Source: Paenibacillus sp. UNC451MF (GTDB lineage Bacteria > Bacillota > Bacilli > Paenibacillales > NBRC-103111). Taken from it: 64,000 nt of DNA. The notes beneath the pieces were generated by a model, which was not told the DNA's origin, made no database searches, and was given only the letters and a program-made list of their open reading frames with translations. The position numbers and the translations under genes were made by a program. Each line of letters starts with the position of its first letter. The first letter of the stretch is position 1. This document shows, one piece after another, positions 18,688-27,684 of the stretch. The stretch covers positions 1 through 64,000 of the forward strand of contig NZ_JMLS01000014.1 in the NCBI RefSeq assembly GCF_000686845.1, read 5' to 3'.

Positions 18688-19494
18688 TTATGCGTAATAT
18701 TCAAAGTAGTTTTTTTCCGTTTCCCATAGTCCGACTTTAAATAGCTTAGGAATGCGGGGCGCCAGCATTTCGCAAATCACCTTTACGACTACGTCCGACG
18801 TAGGATTCAACTCTTTAAACTCTTCCGTATCCAGGTTCAAATGCTTATGATCAAATTTCTTGATAACCAATTCGTCAACGATATGGTCCAGATCCGCCAA
18901 ATTCATGATCATTCCGGTTACAGAGTCAGGCTCTCCCTGCACGGTCACATCCAAATAGTAATTGTGTCCATGTCCGTTAGGATTGTTGCATTTACCGAAA
19001 ATCCGTTTATTTTCTTCATCACTTAATAAGTAGCTATGCAGACGATGCGCTGCGCTGAAATGATATTTTCTTGTTAAACGAACCATAGAATCCCGCTCCT
19101 TCTCCGCATGCAAATAATGATTTTCTCTTAAAATCAATTGATACAGCTCACAGTCAGGGAACTTGCCGTCAAGTGCTTGCCAAAGATATTCAACGATATT
19201 TTCCGTCGTCGGGATATGTTTTCTAAAGTACGGGTGCTCACGATCCAAAAACTTGCCATCCAGCTCTGATTCTATCAATTCTTTTGCCACTTTATCGATA
19301 TCGGTAATGTTGACAACGATGCCTGACCTAGGATCCAACTCCCCTCGGACCATAATCTCCAGGACATAATCATGCCCGTGACCGTGGCGATTGCTGCATA
19401 ATCCAAACACTCTTTGATTTTCCTCTTCTGTCCATGCATCAACCCAGTAAACATGGGCAGCGGAAAAATGAAGCTTCCTACTCATATAAATCAT
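18688..19494 (-). CDS. Tandem-duplicated 6-pyruvoyl-tetrahydropterin synthase
   Basis: A 268-aa protein made of two PTPS/QueD-fold domains (about 5-131 and 137-268); the usual family member has one. Domain 2 has the full set: zinc His150, His175 and His177, the nucleophile Cys169 in CNNPNGHGHNY, and the Asp215-His216 dyad, with close likeness to the animal-type PTPS that makes 6-pyruvoyl-tetrahydropterin. Domain 1 keeps the zinc histidines and Cys33, but its dyad position reads Asp79-Gly80, so the catalytic His is absent. The upstream gene is a short-chain reductase, suggesting reduced-pteridine synthesis. A QueD role (7-deazaguanine) is the alternative; no queCEF gene is nearby. Confidence 0.82.
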   Translation of the reverse strand: MIYMSRKLHFSAAHVYWVDAWTEEENQRVFGLCSNRHGHGHDYVLEIMVRGELDPRSGIVVNITDIDKVAKELIESELDGKFLDREHPYFRKHIPTTENIVEYLWQALDGKFPDCELYQLILRENHYLHAEKERDSMVRLTRKYHFSAAHRLHSYLLSDEENKRIFGKCNNPNGHGHNYYLDVTVQGEPDSVTGMIMNLADLDHIVDELVIKKFDHKHLNLDTEEFKELNPTSDVVVKVICEMLAPRIPKLFKVGLWETEKNYFEYYA

Positions 19495-19554
19495 GTGCTT
19501 AGCTCCCGTCTTTAGAATGAATGTTTACGTTACAGTCTTAGTTGAATTGAGATG

Positions 19555-20235
19555 CTAGAGTACTCCTTTGGGTGGAGTCATCTTGATTTCATCCATACGA
19601 ACATGCAGCGGAGTTTGCGCAATGAAGGCCGCCATCCGGGCAACGTCCTCCACCTGAAGCATATCATCCTGTGTAAAGCCCCCTACATTTTTCCACATAT
19701 CGGTATAGGTCGCCCCTAGGCACAGCTTTGTCAAAAAAATACGATGAGGATACCATTCTTCTGAAAGCGCCTCGCCCAATCCATTGAGCGCATGCTTGGA
19801 GGAAGTGTAAAGTGCGGATTGAGGCAAAGGCCGTTCCGTCATAATGGAGGAGATGTTGATGATTCTGCCGCCTCTTTTTTTCATTAAAGGAAAGGCTTGT
19901 TGAATACACTGAATCGGACCAAACACATTGGTTGCATAGGTATCTTCCCAATCTGCCCTCTCGAATTGTTCAAAGGGCTTGTTGATCATCACCGCAGCAT
20001 TGTTCACCAATACGTCCAATACCCCATGCTTTCGTTCAATTATGCTAAACGCTTCTTGAATGCTTTCCTCCGAACGCAAATCCATAGGTAGATGAGTGAG
20101 TCTATCATCATTATTCCGCTCATTTCCGCCGCGGCTAATGGCATAGGTTATGTAACCGTTCTTAGATAGTTCATGGCTGATAGCCTCACCAATCCCTCTT
20201 GATGCTCCGGTAACTAATGCAATCTTTTGTTCCAT
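19555..20235 (-). CDS. Short-chain dehydrogenase/reductase, possible sepiapterin reductase
   Basis: A 226-aa classical SDR. The nucleotide site TGASRGIG is near the N-terminus, NNAAV is at about 80, and the catalytic Ser (NISSI) and YTSSK (Tyr-x3-Lys) follow. The length and single-domain form suit a cytosolic NADPH-dependent reductase. It lies 60 bp upstream of the duplicated PTPS gene on the same strand, so reduction of a pteridine side chain is a reasonable inference. SDR substrates cannot be told from sequence alone. Confidence 0.8.
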   Translation of the reverse strand: MEQKIALVTGASRGIGEAISHELSKNGYITYAISRGGNERNNDDRLTHLPMDLRSEESIQEAFSIIERKHGVLDVLVNNAAVMINKPFEQFERADWEDTYATNVFGPIQCIQQAFPLMKKRGGRIINISSIMTERPLPQSALYTSSKHALNGLGEALSEEWYPHRIFLTKLCLGATYTDMWKNVGGFTQDDMLQVEDVARMAAFIAQTPLHVRMDEIKMTPPKGVL

Positions 20236-20478
20236 GAAGCTGCCTCCCCCTCTTACTATTTAAATGCCGACATGGGCGGAAGTCCGCCCTCTATGAAAAA
20301 TGATTCCTAAATCATTTTTAAAAAGGGTATTCATTCCATTTATCTTTTCGACAAATGTAGATATTACCCTGCATCATAATGCTAACTTTTAAATTAAATG
20401 TATATTTTATTACATAAAATGGGTTGGAAAGTCATTTTTAGAGGAAAGCTGTTCTATCTTGGACCCCAAAATCGACAG

Positions 20479-21539
20479 TTAATGCTTGCGGACAGCATAG
20501 ACCATATGGACCCATTCATTAATCTGTTGCTGAACAGTAATAAAGCCTCGCCCACGGAACCACTGTAAAAGCAGCGAACGGTCGGACGGGTACTTCCGGT
20601 CGAGCTCCATAATAAGCTCCTTGTTGCCTGACATCTCCAGCTCGGAAAGCCTCTCCACACGGGCTTCAGCATGCTCGAACATAAGACTCGTGATGACAAT
20701 CCTCCCTTGAGGCTTCAGCACCCGGTTCATCTCTTCAAGCGCCAGCAGCTGCTGCTCCTCGTTCAAATGGTGGAAGGCCATATTCGTCACAATAAAATGG
20801 AACTGTCCCTCAAAGAAAGGCAGCGCCAAAAAATTGCCCAGCTTTGCCGGAATATCCGGATATTTGCCACGACATTTGGCCAGCATTTGCCTTGACTGCT
20901 CCACAGCGAACATGCTCGCTCCCTCCTGCTGCAGCCTCCCTGCCAAATTTCCGGTTCCCGCTCCGATGTCGAGCCCCATTTCACCAGCTTCAGGGGCTAT
21001 CCACTGAACGGTATACGCCAGCGCTCTTTCGTACTCTTCGATAGAGGCTAAACAGCCGAAGGGGCTTAGGTCCCCTGAGCTGCCTTGGTCAAACCGTTCT
21101 GCAAGCATATCAAAGCCCCAGCGATCCTCCCAGGAAGAACGGGTTATCTTCAACTGCTTGATGTGATCAGCGAGTGTGAAAAGATCGTCCAGTCTAAGAG
21201 GCGCCGAATGCTCCGATTTGTCGATTAGCTTGTCCATTGCAGCAAGCAGCTGCTTCCACTCCACCCACTGATCGAACAATACGGCACGCTGAAGCTCCAA
21301 ATAATGCCGGTACGTCTCCCGGTCACCGCTATCCGCATAATGAAGCAGCTTGGAAATTCCTCAATGCCAAACCCAATTTCTCGAAACGCAGCAATCGTTT
21401 GAAGACGCCAAGCATCATCCTCCGTATATCGGCGGTATCCGTTCTCTTCATACTCGGGCTGCAGCAAGCCCTTCTCCTCATAAAAACGTATTGCTCTCGG
21501 CGTCACGTCTAGACGTTTGGCGAGCTCGTTGATTTTCAT
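20479..21539 (-). pseudogene. Frameshifted MerR regulator - methyltransferase fusion
   Basis: Residues 1-80 from ATG 21539 are a MerR DNA-binding domain (INELAKRLDVTPRAIRFYEE). Residues in another frame, from about 21350 to 20479, continue the MerR coiled helix and then form a class I SAM methyltransferase (GLDIGAGTGNLAGRL, then TNMAFHHLN). The frames join at a TTTCC run near 21352-21357: one extra base there would give a continuous protein of about 352 aa reading GIEEF-SKLLHYADSGDRETYRH. So a single-base deletion, or a sequence error, has split a known type of MerR-methyltransferase fusion. As written the gene yields only a truncated regulator. Confidence 0.8.
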
Positions 21540-21725
21540 GCACAGCCTCCTCTATTGACATAAAATATAATGAATACGGTTGATGCTACCGGTTTTGTCC
21601 GACATGTGAACGAATTGTAGCAACTGGATGGGTATAAGATCATCCAATTGGATGGTTTCGAATAGACTGTATTCCTGTAAAATAAAATCAGTATTTAATG
21701 AAACTAATTCGCAGAAGGTGAATCT

Positions 21726-21935
21726 ATGAATCTAACTGTGTTGTTCATTCTTATATTTATTGTAGGCATGTTCGGGCTTATTGCCACTATAGCCGTCGGG
21801 ATGTCACAGAAAAATAAAGAAGGAAACCCTTCCTACGACAAGAGTACGGGCAAAATTTTTCTGAGACTCTCTATTTATTACGTCATTACCATTGCAGGCG
21901 GTTATATCGTTTATGCTATATGGGCCTTCAGCTGA
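21726..21935 (+). CDS. Small two-helix membrane protein
   Basis: A 69-aa protein with hydrophobic helices at about 3-24 and 48-66 and a polar loop between them. A GAAGGTGA site precedes the ATG. No family recognised. It is divergent from the broken MerR gene. Confidence 0.55.
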   Translation: MNLTVLFILIFIVGMFGLIATIAVGMSQKNKEGNPSYDKSTGKIFLRLSIYYVITIAGGYIVYAIWAFS

Positions 21936-21939
21936 TAAA

Positions 21940-22217
21940 TTATTAATGGAGGTAGCAATCTCTATATCTTATAACCCAATGTACGCAGAGTCTAGGCAAT
22001 GCCGTAGCCATCGAGAACCCTTCCGGCGGCTATTCTCTGCCGAAATTGAGACACGATCATCAGCTTGAAAAGAAATAAGAATTTTTTTACCACATTGCGA
22101 CTAAACCTCGTGCTGTGGTTTCTTTTTGTCTGGATTCCCTCTCCCGTGTTTGCGACATCACGAGAAATCTCATGGAGCGTAGCTTTGTGCTGCCTCCCTT
22201 TTTTGGATTATTAGATT
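21940..22217. other. Intergenic region, no gene seen
   Basis: This stretch carries a hairpin-like ACCACA...TGTGGT followed by TTCTTTTTGT at about 22089-22130, possibly the terminator of the 69-aa gene. No coding frame with a ribosome site was found. Confidence 0.45.
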
Positions 22218-22375
22218 TGTTGGGTGACAATTATGTTTTGAAGTGCAAGAAACCAGTAAACTCAAGGGTTTACTGGCTTTTCTTGTGAAATTGATTAACA
22301 AATAAAGTTTTGAAGCGGTTCTTCGAAGGAACAACGTAGAATTACAAATTGGTTATGAAGTACTTTTACAAACAA
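22218..22375 (+). repeat. Dispersed repeat family, copy A
   Basis: Three units matching the consensus ACAAATWRRGTTTTGAAAT occur here: about 22225-22242, 22293-22312 and 22336-22356. The first is preceded by TGTTGGGTGAC, the same lead as in copies B and C. The tail ATTACAAATTGGTTATGAA followed by GTACTTTTACAAAC matches copy B over about 39 bp. Between units 1 and 2 lies a CCAGTAAAC/GTTTACTGG hairpin (22253-22276). The broken amidohydrolase gene ends next to this block. Confidence 0.7.
22253..22286 (+). terminator. Hairpin with T-rich tail
   Basis: Perfect 9-bp arms CCAGTAAAC and GTTTACTGG with a 6-nt loop, followed by CTTTTCTTG. It may terminate plus-strand transcripts, though it sits inside the repeat block. 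Confidence 0.6.
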
Positions 22376-22392
22376 CTATCTACAGGTCTCAT

Positions 22393-22797
22393 TCAACTTT
22401 CGTTTCCCATTAGCTGAATAATCAGTTGTTGAGATTTGACCTGAGTCTGAAGGAGCCATTGGTCAGGTAAATCCTGCAGCATCGGTTGAAACCCCACAAA
22501 GCCTTTATGTTTGCGGAATCTAGCATATTGCTTCCCAAATTCCGGCGAAGCCAAGTCCAGCCAGCCGACTACCCCGGCAATGCTGTCATACTTTTCATAT
22601 AATGAAAGCATGAATTCAGTTTCCTCTAGCGTGGGAGCAGCTTGCACTACAATCGTCCCTGTAAATCCATAAAACTCCAGTTTTTCATGCAACTGCTCCG
22701 GTAAATAGTCCGCATATAAAATACCCAGTTCCGGAGTCAGCCAACCGTAATCTCAACGCTCTGTTCTCCAATAATGCTGATGCGCATCGATTCTCAT
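22393..22797 (-). pseudogene. Broken amidohydrolase (fuconolactonase-like) gene
   Basis: From ATG 22797 the frame reads MRIDAHQHYWRTER, then TGA at codon 15 (22753-22755), then DYGWLTPELG and on to TIVVQAAPTLEETEF and GFVGFQPMLQDLPDQW. This is the start of an amidohydrolase-2 (COG3618) protein, in which the residue at the stop is normally Trp; TGG to TGA would explain it. The family likeness also stops at about 22440, so roughly the last half of the expected 280 aa is missing. The ATG comes 3 bp after the ADP-ribosylglycohydrolase stop, so it was the next gene in that operon. Confidence 0.82.
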
Positions 22798-22800
22798 GTT

Positions 22801-24687
22801 TCACCCCAACAAAATATCCGTATAGTAATAGTAAGGACCAGGTGATGTTGTGTCGCGAAGTGCTACCGGCAAGATGTACACCTCTAGAGAACAGCCATTT
22901 CTGAAAGCTTCTACTTCTATCTGATGGCTTCCAGCTTCTAGTGTTAACTCCACCCATTGTTCTTGTGGAGCACGATGATACGCCGGCATGAATTCCAACG
23001 TTTCTTTGCACTCTATCACAATCTGTCCGTTCAACTTCAGCGTTACAGGACTATTCGCCGCTGCAATAAGTCGAACTTTGCGTTCGATCGGGTTAGTGAG
23101 CGTCGTTTGAGCGCGGTACATTCCGTCTGCCATCAACCCAACATTTAACCCAAGAGCCTTCTCCCATTCCACTCGATTCCCTGGAACATACATCTCTTTT
23201 CCCGCTCCGCCATCTGGACCCCAGACGATCCATCTGGATGAGCTGACCATTGCGAAAGTCACTTTCTGAACGGCCCATACCGCATGGTCATGACTTCGGG
23301 TCCAGCGAAAAGCAAGCTCATGACTTGCGGCTGCTACCGCCCCAGCCAAGATTTCCGTGTCCCACTGGAAGGATTCGCCTGGCTGCAGTCTAATATCAAG
23401 TGGTGTCGGCCCCTCCCATCCTGAAGGTAGCTCCAAAGCAATGTTGCCATAAATTGGGGTAAGTGAACGGTTCGTCAGCGTAAACTGCAGTACCTTACTT
23501 TGACCCACTCCGATGGCTGGGCCATCAGTTCCGAAGTCGATGAATAACTCGGCGTCCGGACAACTTTTCGTTCCCTGCGGCAGCAAGTAAAGATTGGACG
23601 TCACCTTTCTCTCCCAAAGCTCCCTTATCGTTTCATCTGCTTCTCCCGCAGCTACCAATCGGTTCCAAGAAGTCGGAAGGTCAGAATGCACTATAATTCC
23701 GGTATTCCAAGCGGCAAGAATCTGTTTGCCCATACAGATCGTGCGGCGGGTCAGCTCGTCCAAATTCTTAGGAGCGGGGAATCCTTTAATCGGAGGACTG
23801 ACAACGATTCGGTCACCAACTGGCTTCACCCATTTGGCAGGCAAGCCTTCCGGTCCAAGCAGCATTCCCAGTATCGCACCCAGCGTTGCTGCGGTACAAT
23901 CCGTATCATAACCGCAGTTGACGGCTTTCAAAATGGCGTCTTCAAAATCTGTACCATACAACCATCCAAGGATCGTAAATGCAATATTTTGCGGAGCATC
24001 TGTGAAGTTGTCGCTACCATGGTGCTCCAGAATGAGCAAGCGCGTTTCGGTCCAGTTCTTCCCTTCCTGATGCCAACGGAGCAGATCTTTCAGCGCTTTG
24101 GCGGTACGGCAATCCTCAGGAATATAGCTCATTCCAATCTTAATCAACCGATCCCGGTCTTTCTCAAAGAAAATAGCGCTTTCCAAAGCGGCAAAGAACA
24201 TTTCACCATATACCCCTTCCCCTCCGGCATGGTCTACAATCGCATCCTGATACGCATAATGAGCCGCAGTTTCCGGTGCTCCAGGTGCCGCCATTGCCCA
24301 AATTTCAGAACGAATAGGTGAACCCATACAGTTGTTGAAAGGATTGTTGAACCAGCCTGCAACCGGCGCAAGTAAACCTCTTCGCAGATTCGTCAAGGCA
24401 TAACCGTATTCATCAAACGGGAAAAAGATATGCTCCAACCATTCTTGCCCAAGCTCGCGGGCGGTCAATCCCGGACCATACTGCTCCAAGGCGTGCAGCC
24501 ACACCAATTGCAGATCCAAGTCATCGTTCTCAAGCGGACCGTCTGGCAGCTCCGGATAAAAGGTCAATTCAAGCAGCACTTTTTTACCTTCGACTGGTGC
24601 CCCAAGCGTCCCCCCGATATTTTTCCCCAGCCATCCCCCGTAAACGATCCGATAGTAATCTTGTTCGTTTAAAATACTTGTATTCAT
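22801..24687 (-). CDS. ADP-ribosylglycohydrolase-family protein
   Basis: A 628-aa protein from ATG 24687, which has a GGAGGT site; a frame reaching 24801 is not used. The ADP-ribosylglycohydrolase fold covers about 8-340, with the metal-site motifs ENDDLDLQ and GYDTDCTAATLGAILG. The remaining 290 residues are beta-rich, with Ig-like or carbohydrate-binding character. Members of this family next to sugar genes often act on N- or O-linked groups of unusual sugars rather than on proteins. The gene is divergent from an AraC regulator and was followed by an amidohydrolase gene, now broken. Confidence 0.8.
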   Translation of the reverse strand: MNTSILNEQDYYRIVYGGWLGKNIGGTLGAPVEGKKVLLELTFYPELPDGPLENDDLDLQLVWLHALEQYGPGLTARELGQEWLEHIFFPFDEYGYALTNLRRGLLAPVAGWFNNPFNNCMGSPIRSEIWAMAAPGAPETAAHYAYQDAIVDHAGGEGVYGEMFFAALESAIFFEKDRDRLIKIGMSYIPEDCRTAKALKDLLRWHQEGKNWTETRLLILEHHGSDNFTDAPQNIAFTILGWLYGTDFEDAILKAVNCGYDTDCTAATLGAILGMLLGPEGLPAKWVKPVGDRIVVSPPIKGFPAPKNLDELTRRTICMGKQILAAWNTGIIVHSDLPTSWNRLVAAGEADETIRELWERKVTSNLYLLPQGTKSCPDAELFIDFGTDGPAIGVGQSKVLQFTLTNRSLTPIYGNIALELPSGWEGPTPLDIRLQPGESFQWDTEILAGAVAAASHELAFRWTRSHDHAVWAVQKVTFAMVSSSRWIVWGPDGGAGKEMYVPGNRVEWEKALGLNVGLMADGMYRAQTTLTNPIERKVRLIAAANSPVTLKLNGQIVIECKETLEFMPAYHRAPQEQWVELTLEAGSHQIEVEAFRNGCSLEVYILPVALRDTTSPGPYYYYTDILLG

Positions 24688-24804
24688 GTGAGAACCTCCA
24701 TTGTTTGATATAATAGTAATAAGTTTAGTATAGGAGCGGTTCTTTTGTAGTGCCATGTACATAGTTTTGTTTTCAAAAGAATAAACATCGGGAGATGTCA
24801 TGCC

Positions 24805-25695
24805 ATGTACTATTCTCTTTCTCGATTATCTACGCTAGACGTTAAATGGGCGGATCTCTTCGATGCAAATAACCTCCATTTCTTCGGCCAGCATCACAAT
24901 CCACATTACGAACTAATCGTCATTGCCGACGGAACGGTACATTTGCAGACTGGCGAATCGCGTATGAGCTTACAAGCCGGCGAATCATTGCTTATGATGC
25001 CTTGGGAGACACATTCCGGATGGAATTCCCATGAACGACAGGGTCAGTTTTTTTGGGTGCAATTTTCCTGTGATCCCTGCCTCAATGAATTCGTGCTGGA
25101 TCGGGCATCCGAGCTTAATATTGTCCATGCTGAACGGACGGAGCTAAGAACCACGGAAATCCTTCATGAGGATTTGCTTGTCGTACCCCGTCAGTTTCAT
25201 TCCATACAGCGTTATAAGCTGCTCGGCTTGTTTGAAGAGTTAGTGGTGACAATGAACGAACCGAAGGGCTATTTTCGTTTTCATGCCACCCTGTTGCTTG
25301 GCCAAATACTCGGGCTTATGTCGAGTGATTTTTTGAAGCAAAGCCATTTGGATACGGCTTTCCCCACGTCTTACCTCACATTCCGCAAGCTAGTCAACCA
25401 TTTGAACAATTTTTACGATTCGGACATTTCCAAAGAAACGCTAGAGCGTATACTGGATCGAAAATACGAATATCTTTGTCAGGTGTTTAAAAAATATGCT
25501 GGAACGAACATCCACAACTACATCCACCAGCTTAAAACCCAACGGGCCAAATACCTACTTCGCAGTACAGATAAAAGTGTTCAGGAAATTGCCCAAGAAG
25601 TCGGCTATCCAGATCCTTTTTACTTCAGCCGGATGTTTAAAAAGATCGAAGGCGTCGCACCTCAGCATTATCGAAATAAGGAACCGATGGGGTAG
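24805..25695 (+). CDS. AraC-family transcriptional regulator
   Basis: A 296-aa regulator with an N-terminal cupin-like sensing domain (HHNPHYELIVIADGTVHLQ, LMMPWETHSGW) and a C-terminal pair of helix-turn-helix motifs (about 195-292), ending in the typical VGYPDPFYFSRMFKKIEGVAPQHYR. The 117-bp gap to the divergent ADP-ribosylglycohydrolase gene holds the shared promoter region. It probably controls that operon in response to a sugar. The ATG follows GGGAG. Confidence 0.9.
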   Translation: MYYSLSRLSTLDVKWADLFDANNLHFFGQHHNPHYELIVIADGTVHLQTGESRMSLQAGESLLMMPWETHSGWNSHERQGQFFWVQFSCDPCLNEFVLDRASELNIVHAERTELRTTEILHEDLLVVPRQFHSIQRYKLLGLFEELVVTMNEPKGYFRFHATLLLGQILGLMSSDFLKQSHLDTAFPTSYLTFRKLVNHLNNFYDSDISKETLERILDRKYEYLCQVFKKYAGTNIHNYIHQLKTQRAKYLLRSTDKSVQEIAQEVGYPDPFYFSRMFKKIEGVAPQHYRNKEPMG

Positions 25696-25719
25696 AAGTG
25701 GCGCACGAACGCGGCGACT

Positions 25720-26148
25720 CTATTTACAGAATAGTCCCGGGAACCCAGATTGCAGATTCACATTCTCTACCGCTCCAACGGTTCGATTCCCATAGAATTG
25801 CTGATATCGCGGATCTTTTGAATTCATGACCGTGCCTTCGTTGTTCAAGTAATAATAGGCACCTGTTCCATCGGGTCCGCGAACATTTTGAAGCTTGAGA
25901 TCCATGCCCAGATTATCAAAGCTTTCCAATTGAAAGTCAGTTACCCTTCCAACCTTAACCAGTTGCTCGTTATGTGCTCCTAAGAAATAAGGCGGCAGGG
26001 TATTCGGAGTCGGATCAATCTCGAATTTGGCTATAGATACGGTTGGTTCTGGCACAGGATTCACAACGATTTGAGCCGAAGCCGAGAGTTCGCCGTCTAC
26101 TGTAGTAACGGTGATGCGCTGTCTTTTTACATCATGTTTTACAAGCAT
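25720..26148 (-). pseudogene. Remnant of a secreted repeat or carbohydrate-active protein
   Basis: A 142-codon frame from ATG 26148 contains a beta-rich piece (ITVTTVDGELSASAQIVVNPVP, then a linker, then a C-terminal domain with GPDGTGAYYYLNNEG). No signal peptide precedes it. The frame upstream does not continue into a recognisable domain, and a short unrelated frame from 26330 comes down from a good promoter. The best explanation is the 3' end of a larger gene left by a deletion that fused it to a foreign promoter region. Family not identified. Confidence 0.5.
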
Positions 26149-26334
26149 TTTGCATAATTCAATACTAAATTCCAAGAAATAAAAAAGCCGAATGGATCGT
26201 TCATACAGCTCACTTCCTTTCCTTGAATTGATAACGCTTTCAAATATTCGCAATCTCCTTTATTCACATGATCGCAAAGAAGCAATATCCGCATCCTACT
26301 GGTTGATCCCCCCTTTGTCTTTGATATCATAGCA

Positions 26335-26385
26335 TGTCGCTTAACCGTGAAATTTCTTTAATTTCTTATAAGATTTTAAGTGAAA
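26335..26385 (-). promoter_or_regulatory. Promoter region resembling that of the ABC importer operon
   Basis: On the minus strand the block AATTTCTTATAAGAT (plus-strand reading, near 26359-26373), then TTAAGTG, and a GCTATGATA -10-like box recur almost exactly at 37016-37045 before the ABC importer operon. This copy drives only the remnant. Shared operators for one regulator, or a duplicated promoter, are both possible. Confidence 0.5.
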
Positions 26386-26387
26386 AT

Positions 26388-26440
26388 AAACCTGCAACGT
26401 ATTCGTCTGCTCAACAGCAGTCAGATACGTTGCAAGTTTT
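26388..26440 (-). terminator. Terminator of the sugar operon
   Basis: Arms CTTGCAACGTAT and ATACGTTGCAGG enclose a second CTGCT/AGCAG stem; GTTTATTTTC follows on the minus strand. It lies 26 bp past the SGNH hydrolase stop codon. Confidence 0.7.
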
Positions 26441-26465
26441 ACATTAGGAACAAAACGACTTTAAA

Positions 26466-27677
26466 CTACACTAATGGCGGCTGTACTAATAACAACTTGC
26501 CAAGCTGGATCACTGTTTGATCGTACCAATCCGGATGCTGCCGAACATGCTCAAGGCTTCGTTCATTACCGCATACCTCAAACACGGCCGCTTTGTCTGT
26601 CTTCTCGGTATCGACTTCGAAGCGAACCGTATGTTTCCCATTCGGGAGCTCCGGCAAGAAAACATACTGATTCCGATTATGATCGTTATGCGGTGTGAAT
26701 CGATCCACAAGGAAGGGATCCCCGCCGTCCACCGTCACCTTCAATCTGCCGGAATCTGGCCCCCCGATATCGAACAGTCCAATGTGTGTGCCTTCGAACT
26801 GCACCGTGATAGCCTCCCCCGGATTAACCGCTCGCCATAGGCCGGAGAACAACCAATCATACTCTCGGGCCAAAGCTGAATCATCGGGAGTCACGTAGGA
26901 CCATCCAGCCGATAAATGGGCATGACCATCCAGCGGCAGCATAGTCGCGTACTCCCAAGGATTGGCCGGGACCAAATGGGACTGAGGCAAGTTATGTTCG
27001 ACTCTTCCCAAGTGACCTTGAAGTTCGTACATTTTCTCAAACGACCGAGTGATCGTATCTGTGTAAATCCGGTGTCCTTCGGGAATTGTCGGATGGATCG
27101 AATCATGCGTAAAAACAATGGCTCCGGGAATGGACTTGTCTGCCCCTGAGGTAAAAATGAGCTTTCCCTCCGACACCAAATGACTGACCGCTACGCCCAG
27201 ATGAATCGAAGGAATACCGTAATAATCGGCCACTTCCTCTTGCATAAGAGCCCCCTTCTGGTATTCCCCGGACTGAAATAAGGCCACATCCCGCTCCTTC
27301 AGCGTATAAATGAACAGGATATCGGTAAACCGGCTCCGCTTGCGGATTTGACGGACGATCCCTTCGATCCGCGCCTTGGACTCGGGCACTCCGCCATCGT
27401 TGCCGACAAATTCAACAAACACTAGATCAGGCTGATGACCCAGCACATCCCTCTCCAAACGGGCGCAGCCCAAATCCGACCCTGTCCCAGAAATGCCTGC
27501 ATTCACACAACGGATATCAGCCTTGGGATATTGCCCACGAAGCCAATCCGCCGTCATGACTCTATATCCTTCAGAACGCGTATTACTGCCGCCAAAATAG
27601 ACGATTGTCACGGTTTCCCCATTTTCCAACTTCTGAATTACATTAGGTAGCCCTCTTCGAGGGAATAATTCCTTCAT
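26466..27677 (-). CDS. SGNH/GDSL-family hydrolase
   Basis: A 403-aa protein from ATG 27677 with AGGTGA upstream. The catalytic blocks are YFGGSNTRS (block I, with GGS in place of GDS), NAGISGTGS, EFVGND (block III) and DSIHP (block V Asp/His). The domain spans about 20-225, and a beta-rich second domain of about 160 residues follows. Such enzymes remove acetyl or other acyl groups from glycans. No signal peptide is seen, so it may act on imported oligosaccharides. It overlaps the region just after the FAD oxidoreductase stop at 27685 and is the last gene of the operon. Confidence 0.82.
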   Translation of the reverse strand: MKELFPRRGLPNVIQKLENGETVTIVYFGGSNTRSEGYRVMTADWLRGQYPKADIRCVNAGISGTGSDLGCARLERDVLGHQPDLVFVEFVGNDGGVPESKARIEGIVRQIRKRSRFTDILFIYTLKERDVALFQSGEYQKGALMQEEVADYYGIPSIHLGVAVSHLVSEGKLIFTSGADKSIPGAIVFTHDSIHPTIPEGHRIYTDTITRSFEKMYELQGHLGRVEHNLPQSHLVPANPWEYATMLPLDGHAHLSAGWSYVTPDDSALAREYDWLFSGLWRAVNPGEAITVQFEGTHIGLFDIGGPDSGRLKVTVDGGDPFLVDRFTPHNDHNRNQYVFLPELPNGKHTVRFEVDTEKTDKAAVFEVCGNERSLEHVRQHPDWYDQTVIQLGKLLLVQPPLV

Positions 27678-27684
27678 CGCGACT

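Noticed and set aside
18688-19494. Annotation of the PTPS fusion as QueD for queuosine
   Set aside because: The second domain resembles animal-type PTPS, the neighbour is an SDR, and queC/queE/queF are absent here; kept only as an alternative.
22753-22755. UGA read as selenocysteine or tryptophan in the amidohydrolase frame
   Set aside because: No SECIS-like hairpin or selenium gene is seen, and the gene is also truncated at its 3' side, so a nonsense mutation is simpler.
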